Below are positions 1 through 5,653 of a stretch of DNA of 9,405 nucleotides, in pieces. The stretch is from Bacteroidia bacterium. GTDB taxonomy: Bacteria; Bacteroidota; Bacteroidia; Bacteroidales; Azobacteroidaceae. Position 1 is the stretch's first letter. Each line of letters starts with the position of its first letter. The position numbers and the translations under genes are program-made. The notes under the pieces were generated by a model. That model was not told where the DNA came from. It did not search any database and was given only the letters and a program-made list of their open reading frames with translations. The stretch covers positions 1 through 9,405 of the forward strand of contig BNTT01000122.1 in the NCBI GenBank assembly GCA_025996815.1, in the 5' to 3' direction.

Positions 1-1
1 A

Positions 2-706
2 CATCTATTGGTTGAAAAACCGGTAGCCGACACGCTCGAAGAATTGCTCCAAGTGAAACAAATCGTGGACAAGGCAGGCGTGAAATGTATGCCCGTTCAC
101 AATTATATTTACGAGCCGGGCGTGAAACGGATGCACGACATGATAAAAAACGGTTCGCTGGGAACAATTACGCAGTTCTATATGCTGTACAATATTTTCC
201 ATGCCGAAGACAACCGTGTGCGCTATCCGGGCGTCATCCATCAGATACTCACCCATCATGCCTACACGATGCTCTACCTTGTGGGGCAGCCACAGTGGGT
301 GTCGTGTATGAAAAGCACATTGGATTTCACTTATGCAACGCAGGAAAATCTGGCGATGTCTATCATGAAGATGGAAAACAACGCATTGAGCCATCTCTGT
401 GCAAGTTTTACCGGCGATGACCACGCCGGAGAGCCATGGACATGCCTCATGAAGGTGATGGGAACCAAAGGAAGCACCAAATACAGTTATCGCGACTGGG
501 TGATTAACACGCCCAACGGACCGCACTCGCAGACATACGCGTGCTATCCCGAATCCATCAAGAACACAGCCGTTCACTTTCTCGAAAACGTGCTGAACAA
601 AGGGGAAGTGCCCCTGTCAACCCTCGAAGACGCCATCGCCGTCCAAAAAATTATTGATGCCTGCGAAAAATCGGCTGTTGAAGGGATACATGTGACGATG
701 GGTTGA
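2..706 (+). CDS. Gfo/Idh/MocA-family NAD(P)-dependent oxidoreductase, C-terminal part (5' end outside window)
   Basis: The reading frame is already open at base 2 (HLLVEKPVADTLEE) and runs 234 codons to a TGA, so the gene begins upstream of the window; the TTG at base 8 is not a credible start. The EKP motif near the beginning is the hallmark of this family: its lysine is a catalytic residue, and it sits at the junction between the Rossmann NAD(P)-binding domain (here missing) and the C-terminal alpha/beta substrate domain (here present). A His-His pair in the stretch GVIHQILTHHAYTMLYLVG falls where the family has its conserved substrate-binding His. Members oxidise or reduce sugars, inositols and related polyols in the cytosol; the exact substrate cannot be read from this fragment. 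The family call is secure, the substrate unknown. No clear terminator follows; the next gene has its own promoter. Confidence 0.9.
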   Translation, partial: HLLVEKPVADTLEELLQVKQIVDKAGVKCMPVHNYIYEPGVKRMHDMIKNGSLGTITQFYMLYNIFHAEDNRVRYPGVIHQILTHHAYTMLYLVGQPQWVSCMKSTLDFTYATQENLAMSIMKMENNALSHLCASFTGDDHAGEPWTCLMKVMGTKGSTKYSYRDWVINTPNGPHSQTYACYPESIKNTAVHFLENVLNKGEVPLSTLEDAIAVQKIIDACEKSAVEGIHVTMG

Positions 707-741
707 ATAGAATTTTTGCCTAACTGTGTCCCTGATTTTGA

Positions 742-769
742 ACAGAGTTTAAATGGACTTCGGCTCTGT
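742..769. repeat. Short inverted repeat upstream of the 831 gene promoter
   Basis: ACAGAG (742-747) and CTCTGT (764-769) are exact reverse complements separated by 16 bases, ending just before the -33 element. It may be an operator half-site pair, or a weak stem left from the 3' end of the preceding transcript. It has no T-tract, so it is not a convincing terminator, and a 6-bp repeat could be chance. Confidence 0.3.
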
Positions 770-771
770 GG

Positions 772-811
772 TTTGTGGGCACCGAAAAAAAAGAGTACCT
801 TTGCCCACAAA
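772..811 (+). promoter_or_regulatory. Bacteroidota-type promoter enclosed in a 9-bp inverted repeat
   Basis: TTTG (772-775) and TACCTTTG (796-803) are separated by 20 bases, matching the -33 TTTG and -7 TAnnTTTG consensus used by the Bacteroidota primary sigma factor. Transcription would start at roughly 808-811, about 20 bases before the ATG at 831. The left arm TTTGTGGGC (772-780) begins on the -33 element and the exact complementary arm GCCCACAAA (803-811) begins on the last base of the -7 element. Corresponding arm starts are 31 bp apart, close to three helical turns. This suggests an operator for a dimeric repressor, possibly autoregulation by the winged-helix protein encoded downstream; that role is inference. 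Confidence 0.65.
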
Positions 812-830
812 TTTGCAGGGCAATAGCTAT

Positions 831-1931
831 ATGACTATACAAGAAATCAAAAAACTTTGGGAAACCGAACATAAAGTAGAATTTAAGGAGGCAAAAAAGG
901 ATTTCAATTTTGCCGGAGGTAGTCATATCGACCCCAAAGAGAGGCGCAGGTGCGTACTCGGCTATGTGGTTGCGTTAGCCAATGAAGGCGGTGGATATTT
1001 GATGTTCGGTGTCAAAGAAGACAAACCGAATGAAGTTGTCGGCACTGAATTTGCAAAAGGAGAAACAAGGGCTTTGTCAGATGAGATTTACAAGCGTTTG
1101 GAAATTCGTGTTGAATTTGAAGAATTGTTTGAAGGCGACAAACGTGTGCTGATTTTCAAAATACCTTCCCGACCACCCGGCGCAACGCTGAAATTCGAGG
1201 GCGTTCCATTGATGCGCATCGGCGATTAGTTTGCGTGTGATGTCGGATGCCGACTAAATCATTCAATACCCTATACGGCTCGAAAAGAGTTTCAGGAATC
1301 GCTTTTTACGGCAATGGGAAAAATTTGGTCGTATATCAACCAACCGGCAAGCAATCCTTTATTGCACGTCCGTCACAAATTCACGATTTACGACATCCCT
1401 GCTTTCAACGAGGATGTAATCAGGGAAGCTGTTTTAAACGCGATTGGGCACCGACAATGGAATAGTCAAACAATATCCTGACTGCACACAGTAAGCCACG
1501 TAACAAGTTGGTGATGGTTGAATAAGGTACAGTAGGGCATTTCAACGGACTTGCTCGAAGCATCGGTTGAGAAGTTGCAACGTGAGGGGTTGATAAAATC
1601 GCAAAGGTCGGCAGACAAGAAATATGTTTTGGGCGACTTGTATTATGAAATTACCAAACAGCCTGCATACATAAAAGAATATCGATTGCGGGATTTGCAG
1701 ATAGTGGCAGGGTGTTTTGAAAAAGCAGAATATGTAAATATGAAAGATTTTGTTATTGCATTTAATAATCTGTTATCACGTGGGCAAATTAAATATTTGA
1801 TTTTGAAATTGGAAGAAGAAAAATTGATTGAAACAATCGGGAGTGGGCGTTCAACTCGTTACAAAATAGATAATAGTATTAATGTTGAACGCAATATAAC
1901 AGAACAGTTTGTTGAACAACTTGCAAAATAG
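831..1931 (+). pseudogene. Decayed AlbA/Schlafen-type + GHKL ATPase (RecG-like) winged-helix protein gene
   Basis: ATG 831 starts MTIQEIKKLWETE and lies just downstream of a good promoter; an in-frame ATG at 753 precedes the promoter and was rejected. Residues 1-132 form an AlbA_2 (Schlafen-like, nucleic-acid-binding) domain ending GVPLMRIGD at a TAG (1227). Further family pieces then appear in order but in shifting frames: SLRVMSDAD (1228-1254, +1 frame); a frame-matched block about 1272-1470 with YTARKEFQESLF, IYDIPAF and the GHKL N-box VIREAVLNAIGHR; NILTAHSKPRNK (from 1472, third frame); then winged-helix segments in the original frame from about 1536 to the stop at 1929-1931. Intact relatives are roughly 450-550 residues, so well over 100 residues appear to be missing, including the ATPase glycine boxes. 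Several small deletions and frameshifts explain this better than one sequencing error. Intact homologues are annotated as ATP-binding or transcription-regulator-like proteins; their biochemical role is poorly defined. The C-terminal piece is AT-richer than the flanking chromosomal genes. Confidence 0.8.
1411..1429 (+). repeat. 19-bp direct repeat, copy 1 (second copy at 2956-2974)
   Basis: AGGATGTAATCAGGGAAGC occurs here and again at 2956-2974. Both copies are read in the same phase and encode DVIREA, but here it is the N-box of the decayed ATPase, whereas in the second gene it lies in the tail of the deaminase domain. It may be chance use of the same codons or a trace of recombination between the two related genes. 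Confidence 0.6.
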
Positions 1932-1932
1932 A

Positions 1933-2075
1933 GATTTCAATTCGCCAAAAACAGGAGGCTTTTCGCCAAAAACAGAACTTTCTCTAATTCCATTAACAAC
2001 ATAAACATCTGAGTTTCAGCTACATAATGTTTTTTTTTAATTCACCAAAAACGATTTCAATTCGCCATAAAAACA
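1933..2075. repeat. Two doublets of a 20-21 bp motif (TTCGCCAAAAACAG)
   Basis: TTCGCCAAAAACAG is present exactly at 1941-1954 and 1962-1975 (21-bp period). Degenerate copies follow at 2041 (TTCACCAAAAACG) and 2061 (TTCGCCATAAAAACA), 20 bp apart. The longer string GATTTCAATTCGCCA is identical at 1933-1947 and 2053-2067, exactly 120 bp apart. Spacing near two helical turns resembles iteron or operator arrays, and the position directly after the broken winged-helix gene leaves open a binding-site role. It could equally be slipped remnants of the decayed 3' coding end, because the first doublet reads as repeated RQKQ codons in the old frame. Confidence 0.65.
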
Positions 2076-2122
2076 AAAAAAGCCGCAACTACTTGACCGG
2101 AAAAGATATTCCCTTGTTAAGC

Positions 2123-2235
2123 AGCGTGGCACAAGTTCCTCCGTCTTGCGCCCGCCACGCTTTGTAAAACTTCGCGCGGCGGGCGAAATATTTGACCCGC
2201 GCAATTGCGAAATATATTCCACCGCTTGTCACGCT
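2123..2235. repeat. GC-rich nested inverted-repeat element, about 113 bp, possible MITE/REP-like unit
   Basis: AGCGTGGC (2123-2130) and GCCACGCT (2154-2161) are exact inverted repeats, and ACAAG/CTTG next to them lengthens the stem with a small bulge. The outer arm AGCGTGGCACAAG (2123-2135) also matches the reverse complement of CTTGTCACGCT (2225-2235) apart from two missing bases, giving element-like imperfect terminal inverted repeats. Inside, GCGCGG (2174-2179) faces CCCGCGC (2196-2202), and GCGAAATAT is repeated at 2183-2191 and 2207-2215. The block is much richer in G+C than its surroundings. No transposase is present; a small non-autonomous or REP-like element is plausible but unproven. 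Confidence 0.5.
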
Positions 2236-2317
2236 GGGGGTGCGCTTAGCAGCGGGAGGCTCTCATGAGGGTATGTTAAACATAATTAGGAATTATTACG
2301 GAAAATAGAAGATTAAC

Positions 2318-2346
2318 AGCCGACCAAGAGAAAAATTCGGCTTTTT
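2318..2346 (+). terminator. Possible intrinsic terminator
   Basis: AGCCGA (2318-2323) pairs exactly with TCGGCT (2337-2342) across a 13-base A-rich loop, and a run of T continues to 2346. The stem is short, so termination strength is uncertain. It would insulate the 2526 gene from transcription coming through the decayed gene. Confidence 0.4.
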
Positions 2347-2488
2347 AAATCTCCAACTGAAATTTTTTATCTACCTTTGTAGAAATTTTTGTCGCACTTA
2401 GAAGTTGAATCCACCCATATTGTTTACACGCATAAATTAATGCAGAATTGAGAATTATTTTTTTATTCTCCATAATTCAATTATTTTG

Positions 2489-2520
2489 TTTATCTTTGCC
2501 CCTGTCTTTATATAGATAAA
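2489..2520 (+). promoter_or_regulatory. Promoter -7 element for the deaminase-ATPase gene with short inverted repeat
   Basis: TATCTTTG (2491-2498) is an exact TAnnTTTG -7 element, 27 bases before the ATG at 2526. The -33 region is only T-rich (TTTT at 2461-2464), so the full promoter is weaker than the one at 772. TTTATCT (2489-2495) and AGATAAA (2514-2520) form an exact 7-bp inverted repeat across the predicted start site, which could be an operator or a leader hairpin. No Shine-Dalgarno sequence is visible. Confidence 0.55.
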
Positions 2521-2525
2521 TAATT

Positions 2526-3995
2526 ATGCAAACGACAGCATTTGAACCGCGTAAATACATGGAGATGGCTATTGAAGTGATGAACAAATCAGTTCAGGAA
2601 CCTCGTAGCGATAAGGTAAGCCCCAAGGTAGGAGCTTTGTTGATGAAACCTACCAGCGAAATTGAAACAGCCTTTCGGGGGGAGTTACGGCAGGGTGACC
2701 ATGCTGAATTTACGCTTTTGGAGCGCAAAAATCGTAATGTTGCATTGGATGGTTCATTTTTGTTTGCCACGTTGGAACCTTGTGCTCCCGGTGCAAGAAA
2801 GTCTCCGAAATTGAGTTGTGCCGAGCGGATTGTTAATGCTCGCATCAAAAAAGTGTGGGTAGGTATTGAAGACCCCGACCCTTCGGTGGACAGAAAAGGC
2901 ATTCAGTATTTGATAAATAATGGCATTGAAGTTGAAATGTTTGACCCCGATTTACAGGATGTAATCAGGGAAGCCAACAAGCAATTTATCAAAGGGGCTG
3001 AGGAACGGGCAAAACAGTTGCAATCCGAACCTGTACATACCGTTTTGACACAAAAGGAAAAAGCGGAACCGAAAGCCCATTTGGATGATTTATCACAAAA
3101 GAGTATCGAGGCGTTTTTGAAATCGGCAAAGTTGGATGTAACAGTCAAATCTATTAAATTTCACCGTATTTTCGCTCAACTTGGACTGTTGGAAGAAAAA
3201 GGAGATACGTTCGTTCCCACTGGTCTGGGGTTGTTGTTGTTTGGCGAAAAACCACAACTAATGTATCCTAATGCGTTGATAAGGGCAACCTACAAAACCG
3301 CCGGACGGGGTGAAGACATCCATACGGTTGAAGGTGCGTTGATTAATCAGGCGGATGAGGTAATGGAGTGGTACGAAAATCATATCGGCAAACAAATTGA
3401 CCGTTCAAAAGCGCGCCATCAAACGATTTATGATTATCCGGCAAATGTTATCCGCGAATGTATTCTCAATGCCATAGTTCACAGAGATTATGACATCGAA
3501 GGAGCACCGGTTTATTTTGAAATAAACGATGAAGCCATCATTATCAAAAGTCCCGGAGCTCCGGTCGCACCACTGAAAATGGAGCAGATGGAAAAATTCA
3601 ATGCCCCTTCGCTTAGCCGTAATCCGAGAATTATGTACATAATGGAGCAAATGGATTTGGTTGAGCAGCGCGGCTTGGGTTTTCAAACTATCAAAGAATT
3701 ATCCGAAGTTAACCTGCCGTTGCCTTTTGTTTCTTTTGATAATCCGTATATGATTTTTACATTTCCGAGAGAGTTTGATGCATTTAATCAATTAGTAGGA
3801 AATGCTGAGTTAAATTCAGATGAGTTAAAAGGGTTTGATTATATCCGTATCGTTCAAAAGATTACCCGAAAGGAATATGAGACTCAATTTGGTTATGATA
3901 AAAAGAAAGCCGTCAGACACCTGACTCACCTGACTGAATTAGGATTGATTGAACAAAAGGGAGCGGGTCCCGGAATTTATTATGAATCTGTCTAA
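2526..3995 (+). CDS. RibD-type cytidine-deaminase-like domain fused to GHKL ATPase and winged helix
   Basis: 489 residues. Residues about 8-140 form a zinc deaminase-fold domain: H59-A60-E61 gives a zinc ligand and the catalytic Glu, and P85-C86 with C98 supply the other two ligands. The following RIKKVWVGIEDPDP and RKGIQYLINNGIEV resemble the deaminase half of RibD (riboflavin synthesis), but no RibD reductase domain follows. After a charged linker (about 160-190), residues 190-420 match the RecG-like/AlbA-associated GHKL ATPase: YDYPANVIRECILNAIVHRDY (301-322) is the N-box, SPGAP (342-346) the first glycine box, and QRGLGFQTI (381-389) the second. Residues about 435-489 look like a winged helix. 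All deaminase metal ligands are present, so activity is plausible; the substrate (free nucleotide, nucleic acid or other) cannot be told. The gene stands alone under its own promoter beside a decayed relative that has AlbA in place of the deaminase. A nucleotide-sensing, regulatory or defence role is inference. Confidence 0.85.
   Translation: MQTTAFEPRKYMEMAIEVMNKSVQEPRSDKVSPKVGALLMKPTSEIETAFRGELRQGDHAEFTLLERKNRNVALDGSFLFATLEPCAPGARKSPKLSCAERIVNARIKKVWVGIEDPDPSVDRKGIQYLINNGIEVEMFDPDLQDVIREANKQFIKGAEERAKQLQSEPVHTVLTQKEKAEPKAHLDDLSQKSIEAFLKSAKLDVTVKSIKFHRIFAQLGLLEEKGDTFVPTGLGLLLFGEKPQLMYPNALIRATYKTAGRGEDIHTVEGALINQADEVMEWYENHIGKQIDRSKARHQTIYDYPANVIRECILNAIVHRDYDIEGAPVYFEINDEAIIIKSPGAPVAPLKMEQMEKFNAPSLSRNPRIMYIMEQMDLVEQRGLGFQTIKELSEVNLPLPFVSFDNPYMIFTFPREFDAFNQLVGNAELNSDELKGFDYIRIVQKITRKEYETQFGYDKKKAVRHLTHLTELGLIEQKGAGPGIYYESV
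2956..2974 (+). repeat. 19-bp direct repeat, copy 2
   Basis: Identical to 1411-1429 and in the same reading phase (DVIREA), here at the end of the deaminase domain, before the linker. Confidence 0.6.
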
Positions 3996-3998
3996 ACA

Positions 3999-4140
3999 TT
4001 GGGATTTTTTTGATGTCCCGATAATTTGATTAATTACCTCATTTTTGAGCCATCGGGACATTTTCTGATGTCCCGATGTCCCGATAAATTGGTTTTTTAC
4101 CTCGTTTTTTATCTATCGCGACACTTTTTGATGTCGCGAT
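3999..4140. repeat. Tandem 63-bp repeat units each carrying a hairpin, with compensatory base change
   Basis: Unit 1 spans 4014-4076 and unit 2 spans 4077-4139; both open with TGTCCCGATAA and share a TTACCTC core. A degenerate right end of a preceding unit lies at about 3999-4020. Unit 1 contains an exact 11-bp stem, CATCGGGACAT (4051-4061) against ATGTCCCGATG (4068-4078), with a 6-base loop. Unit 2 has ATCGCGACA (4115-4123) against TGTCGCGAT (4132-4140). The GGG/CCC of unit 1 is replaced by GCG/CGC in unit 2, changing both arms so that pairing is kept. No T-run follows the stems, so these are not standard terminators, though they may stabilise or end the upstream mRNA. The translated reading frame (4026-4253) is low-complexity and not convincing as a gene. 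Confidence 0.75.
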
Positions 4141-4161
4141 GTCGGCGTTATATTGAGTGTT

Positions 4162-4340
4162 TTAAAATTTCCTCGCATTATTTTTCAAGGCAGCAAGCAC
4201 CTTTGAAAAAGTTTCTATCTCTTGTTCATCAACACCGTGCAAGAGCAAACTAAGCACTCATGTTCTTTATTTACAATGGCTTTCAGTGTCATCGCCAAGT
4301 TTAGCGAGAGAGGTAAATTCTTTGTATCCATCACATTCAT
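4162..4340 (-). pseudogene. Frameshifted C-terminal remnant of a MarR-family regulator
   Basis: Read on the minus strand, 4251-4162 encodes LLLHGVDEQEIETFSKVLAA and then LKNNARKF plus TAA, the usual C-terminal dimerisation helix ending of MarR-family winged-helix repressors (LL.G...EE...F..VL..L..N). Upstream, in a different frame (4340 to about 4255), DTKNLPLSLNLAMTLKAI resembles the preceding helix, so a frameshift separates the two parts near 4250-4256. The DNA-binding domain is absent: rmuC ends at 4348, directly before the fragment. Only about 55-60 of the usual roughly 140-150 residues remain. The assignment rests on a short pattern and is moderate in certainty. Confidence 0.5.
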
Positions 4341-4347
4341 GGCTAAT

Positions 4348-5586
4348 TCAATCTGCAGAATTGCCCAATGAATATTGAACATCCTCTACATCCTCATTTT
4401 CAGCAGCAAGCATCGTCACGGGTATTTGTTTCGAGGATTTCAGCCCCAGATTCTTCAAATCCAGCGCACGCTTCACGAGATTGCCTTTGCCTTGATTAAA
4501 TTGGTTGATGGCATTGTTGTAGGCATCTTGCGAGCGACCAATGTGCCTGCCCACATCTTCCAGCGATGCCGCAAACGTTACGAATTTTTCGTAAAGCCCC
4601 TCGCCCTGCCGCACAATTTCCTGCGCATTTTTGCTCTGCTGTTCGCGCTTCCACAGGTCGGCGATGAGCTTCAGGCAGGCAATCAGGTTGGTGGGGCTAA
4701 TCAGCAAAATGCGCTTGGAATAGGCATACGACCACAATTCGCGGTCGTTTTGAATGGCGAGCAAATAGGCAGGCTCGATGGGCACAAACATCATCGTGAA
4801 ATCCAACGCCTCCTGAATGTCGTCGTAATTTTTCGCCGCCAATTCGTCGATATGCTTATGCACGGAGGCGAGATGCTCCGTCAGGGCGAGTTGTTGCTCT
4901 TCGGGCGAGTCCGCCGATGAAAAGCGGTCGTAAGCATTCAGCGACACTTTGGAATCAATGATAATTGTCCGATTATCAGGCAAGTAGAGCAGCACATCGG
5001 GGCGCAAATCGTTGCCGTTTTCGCCCTTGATGGTCTGTTGCAAAAAATATTCGCGATTTTTCTCCAAGCCCGACTGCTGCAAAATGCTTTCCAAAATCAT
5101 TTCGCCCCAATTGCCCTGTTTCTTGGACTGACCTTTGAGGGCGGTTGCCAAATTATTGGCTTCGGCACTCACTTTATTGGTCTGCTCAACGAGTTCCTTG
5201 ACCTTTTCTTCGAGCGAAAAACGCTGCTTGGACTCCTTGTCGTAGGTTTCCTCCACCTTTTTCTTGAAACTCTCGATATTTTCGCCCAGCGGCTTCAAAA
5301 TCGCCTCCATATTGGCTCTGTTCAGTTCGGTGAACTTCCCCGTTTTCTCCTCCAAAATCTGCGCCGCCACCTTTTCAAATTGCAGATGCGTAGTCTTCCG
5401 GTTTTCCTCCTGCGCGAGCAACCGCTCTTCCAGCACCCTCACCTGCATCTTAGCCTCATTGTGCGCATCGCGCAAATTCTCATACGTATCCTTGGGCACA
5501 GTCCGGCTCTTCTGCCGCGCCTCAGCAACGAAATAGGCAGCTGTGCCGCCCACGATTAGTCCGATAATGAGATAAAAAATTGCCAT
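4348..5586 (-). CDS. rmuC: DNA recombination protein RmuC
   Basis: 412 residues, within the usual range for the family. Residues 2-20 (AIFYLIIGLIVGGTAAYFV) form an N-terminal membrane anchor, about 30-150 are charged heptad-like coiled coil, and from about 155 the RmuC domain begins with KKQGNWGEMILESIL. A PD-(D/E)XK-like nuclease core is visible: R195-P-D197 before the strand VLLYL, then IIIDSK (208-213), giving D197, D211 and K213 as candidate active-site residues. RmuC proteins are linked to limiting recombination at inverted repeats and to DNA damage responses; the Bacteroidota homologue is inferred to act similarly. ATG at 5586 directly begins the membrane segment, supporting this start. 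A 67-base gap separates it from the upstream ATPase gene on the same strand; no clear TAnnTTTG lies in the gap (the closest is TAAGTTTT), so cotranscription is possible. A CGTTTGAAACG palindrome sits at 5613-5623 in that gap. Confidence 0.93.
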   Translation of the reverse strand: MAIFYLIIGLIVGGTAAYFVAEARQKSRTVPKDTYENLRDAHNEAKMQVRVLEERLLAQEENRKTTHLQFEKVAAQILEEKTGKFTELNRANMEAILKPLGENIESFKKKVEETYDKESKQRFSLEEKVKELVEQTNKVSAEANNLATALKGQSKKQGNWGEMILESILQQSGLEKNREYFLQQTIKGENGNDLRPDVLLYLPDNRTIIIDSKVSLNAYDRFSSADSPEEQQLALTEHLASVHKHIDELAAKNYDDIQEALDFTMMFVPIEPAYLLAIQNDRELWSYAYSKRILLISPTNLIACLKLIADLWKREQQSKNAQEIVRQGEGLYEKFVTFAASLEDVGRHIGRSQDAYNNAINQFNQGKGNLVKRALDLKNLGLKSSKQIPVTMLAAENEDVEDVQYSLGNSAD

Positions 5587-5653
5587 TTGTAAAACTTAGT
5601 TATTGTTTGATGCGTTTGAAACGTCTGTTTTGTTTACACGCTTTTCAAATCTT

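Larger units (their letters stand above)
1932..2525. other. Gene-free 594-base spacer with repeats, terminator-like hairpin and promoter
   Basis: No credible gene was found here on either strand. From left to right it holds a set of short CGCCAAAAACA-type repeats (1933-2075), a GC-rich block of nested inverted repeats (2123-2235) with no similarity I recognise, a terminator-like hairpin (2318-2346), an isolated TACCTTTG at 2372-2379 lacking a clear -33 partner, an AT-rich imperfect stem (GAATTGAGAAT at 2445-2455 against 2465-2478), and the promoter of the 2526 gene. The stretch 2236-2317 shows nothing beyond a small CTCATGAG palindrome at 2262-2269. Confidence 0.7.

Noticed and set aside
753..830. 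Upstream in-frame ATG at 753 as the start of the AlbA gene
   Set aside because: It lies before the promoter elements at 772-803, and the added residues are not domain-like; ATG 831 begins the family-typical N-terminus.
2037..2222. Minus-strand 61-codon reading frame over the GC-rich block
   Set aside because: It is driven by palindromic sequence, has no promoter, and shows no family pattern.
2420..2431. TTGTTTACACGC also found at 5630-5641 as a shared regulatory site
   Set aside because: Only two 12-bp copies, in unrelated positions relative to genes; chance is an adequate explanation.
4014..4139. CRISPR array or integron attC sites
   Set aside because: The units are directly tandem with no unique spacers, no cas or integrase gene is nearby, and attC landmarks are not present.
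4026..4253. 75-codon reading frame after the deaminase gene
   Set aside because: Its sequence is generated by the 63-bp repeat, whose length is a multiple of three; no start signals and no recognisable domain.
4375..5559. Long plus-strand reading frames opposite rmuC
   Set aside because: They are antisense shadows of a well-conserved gene and show no domain features.
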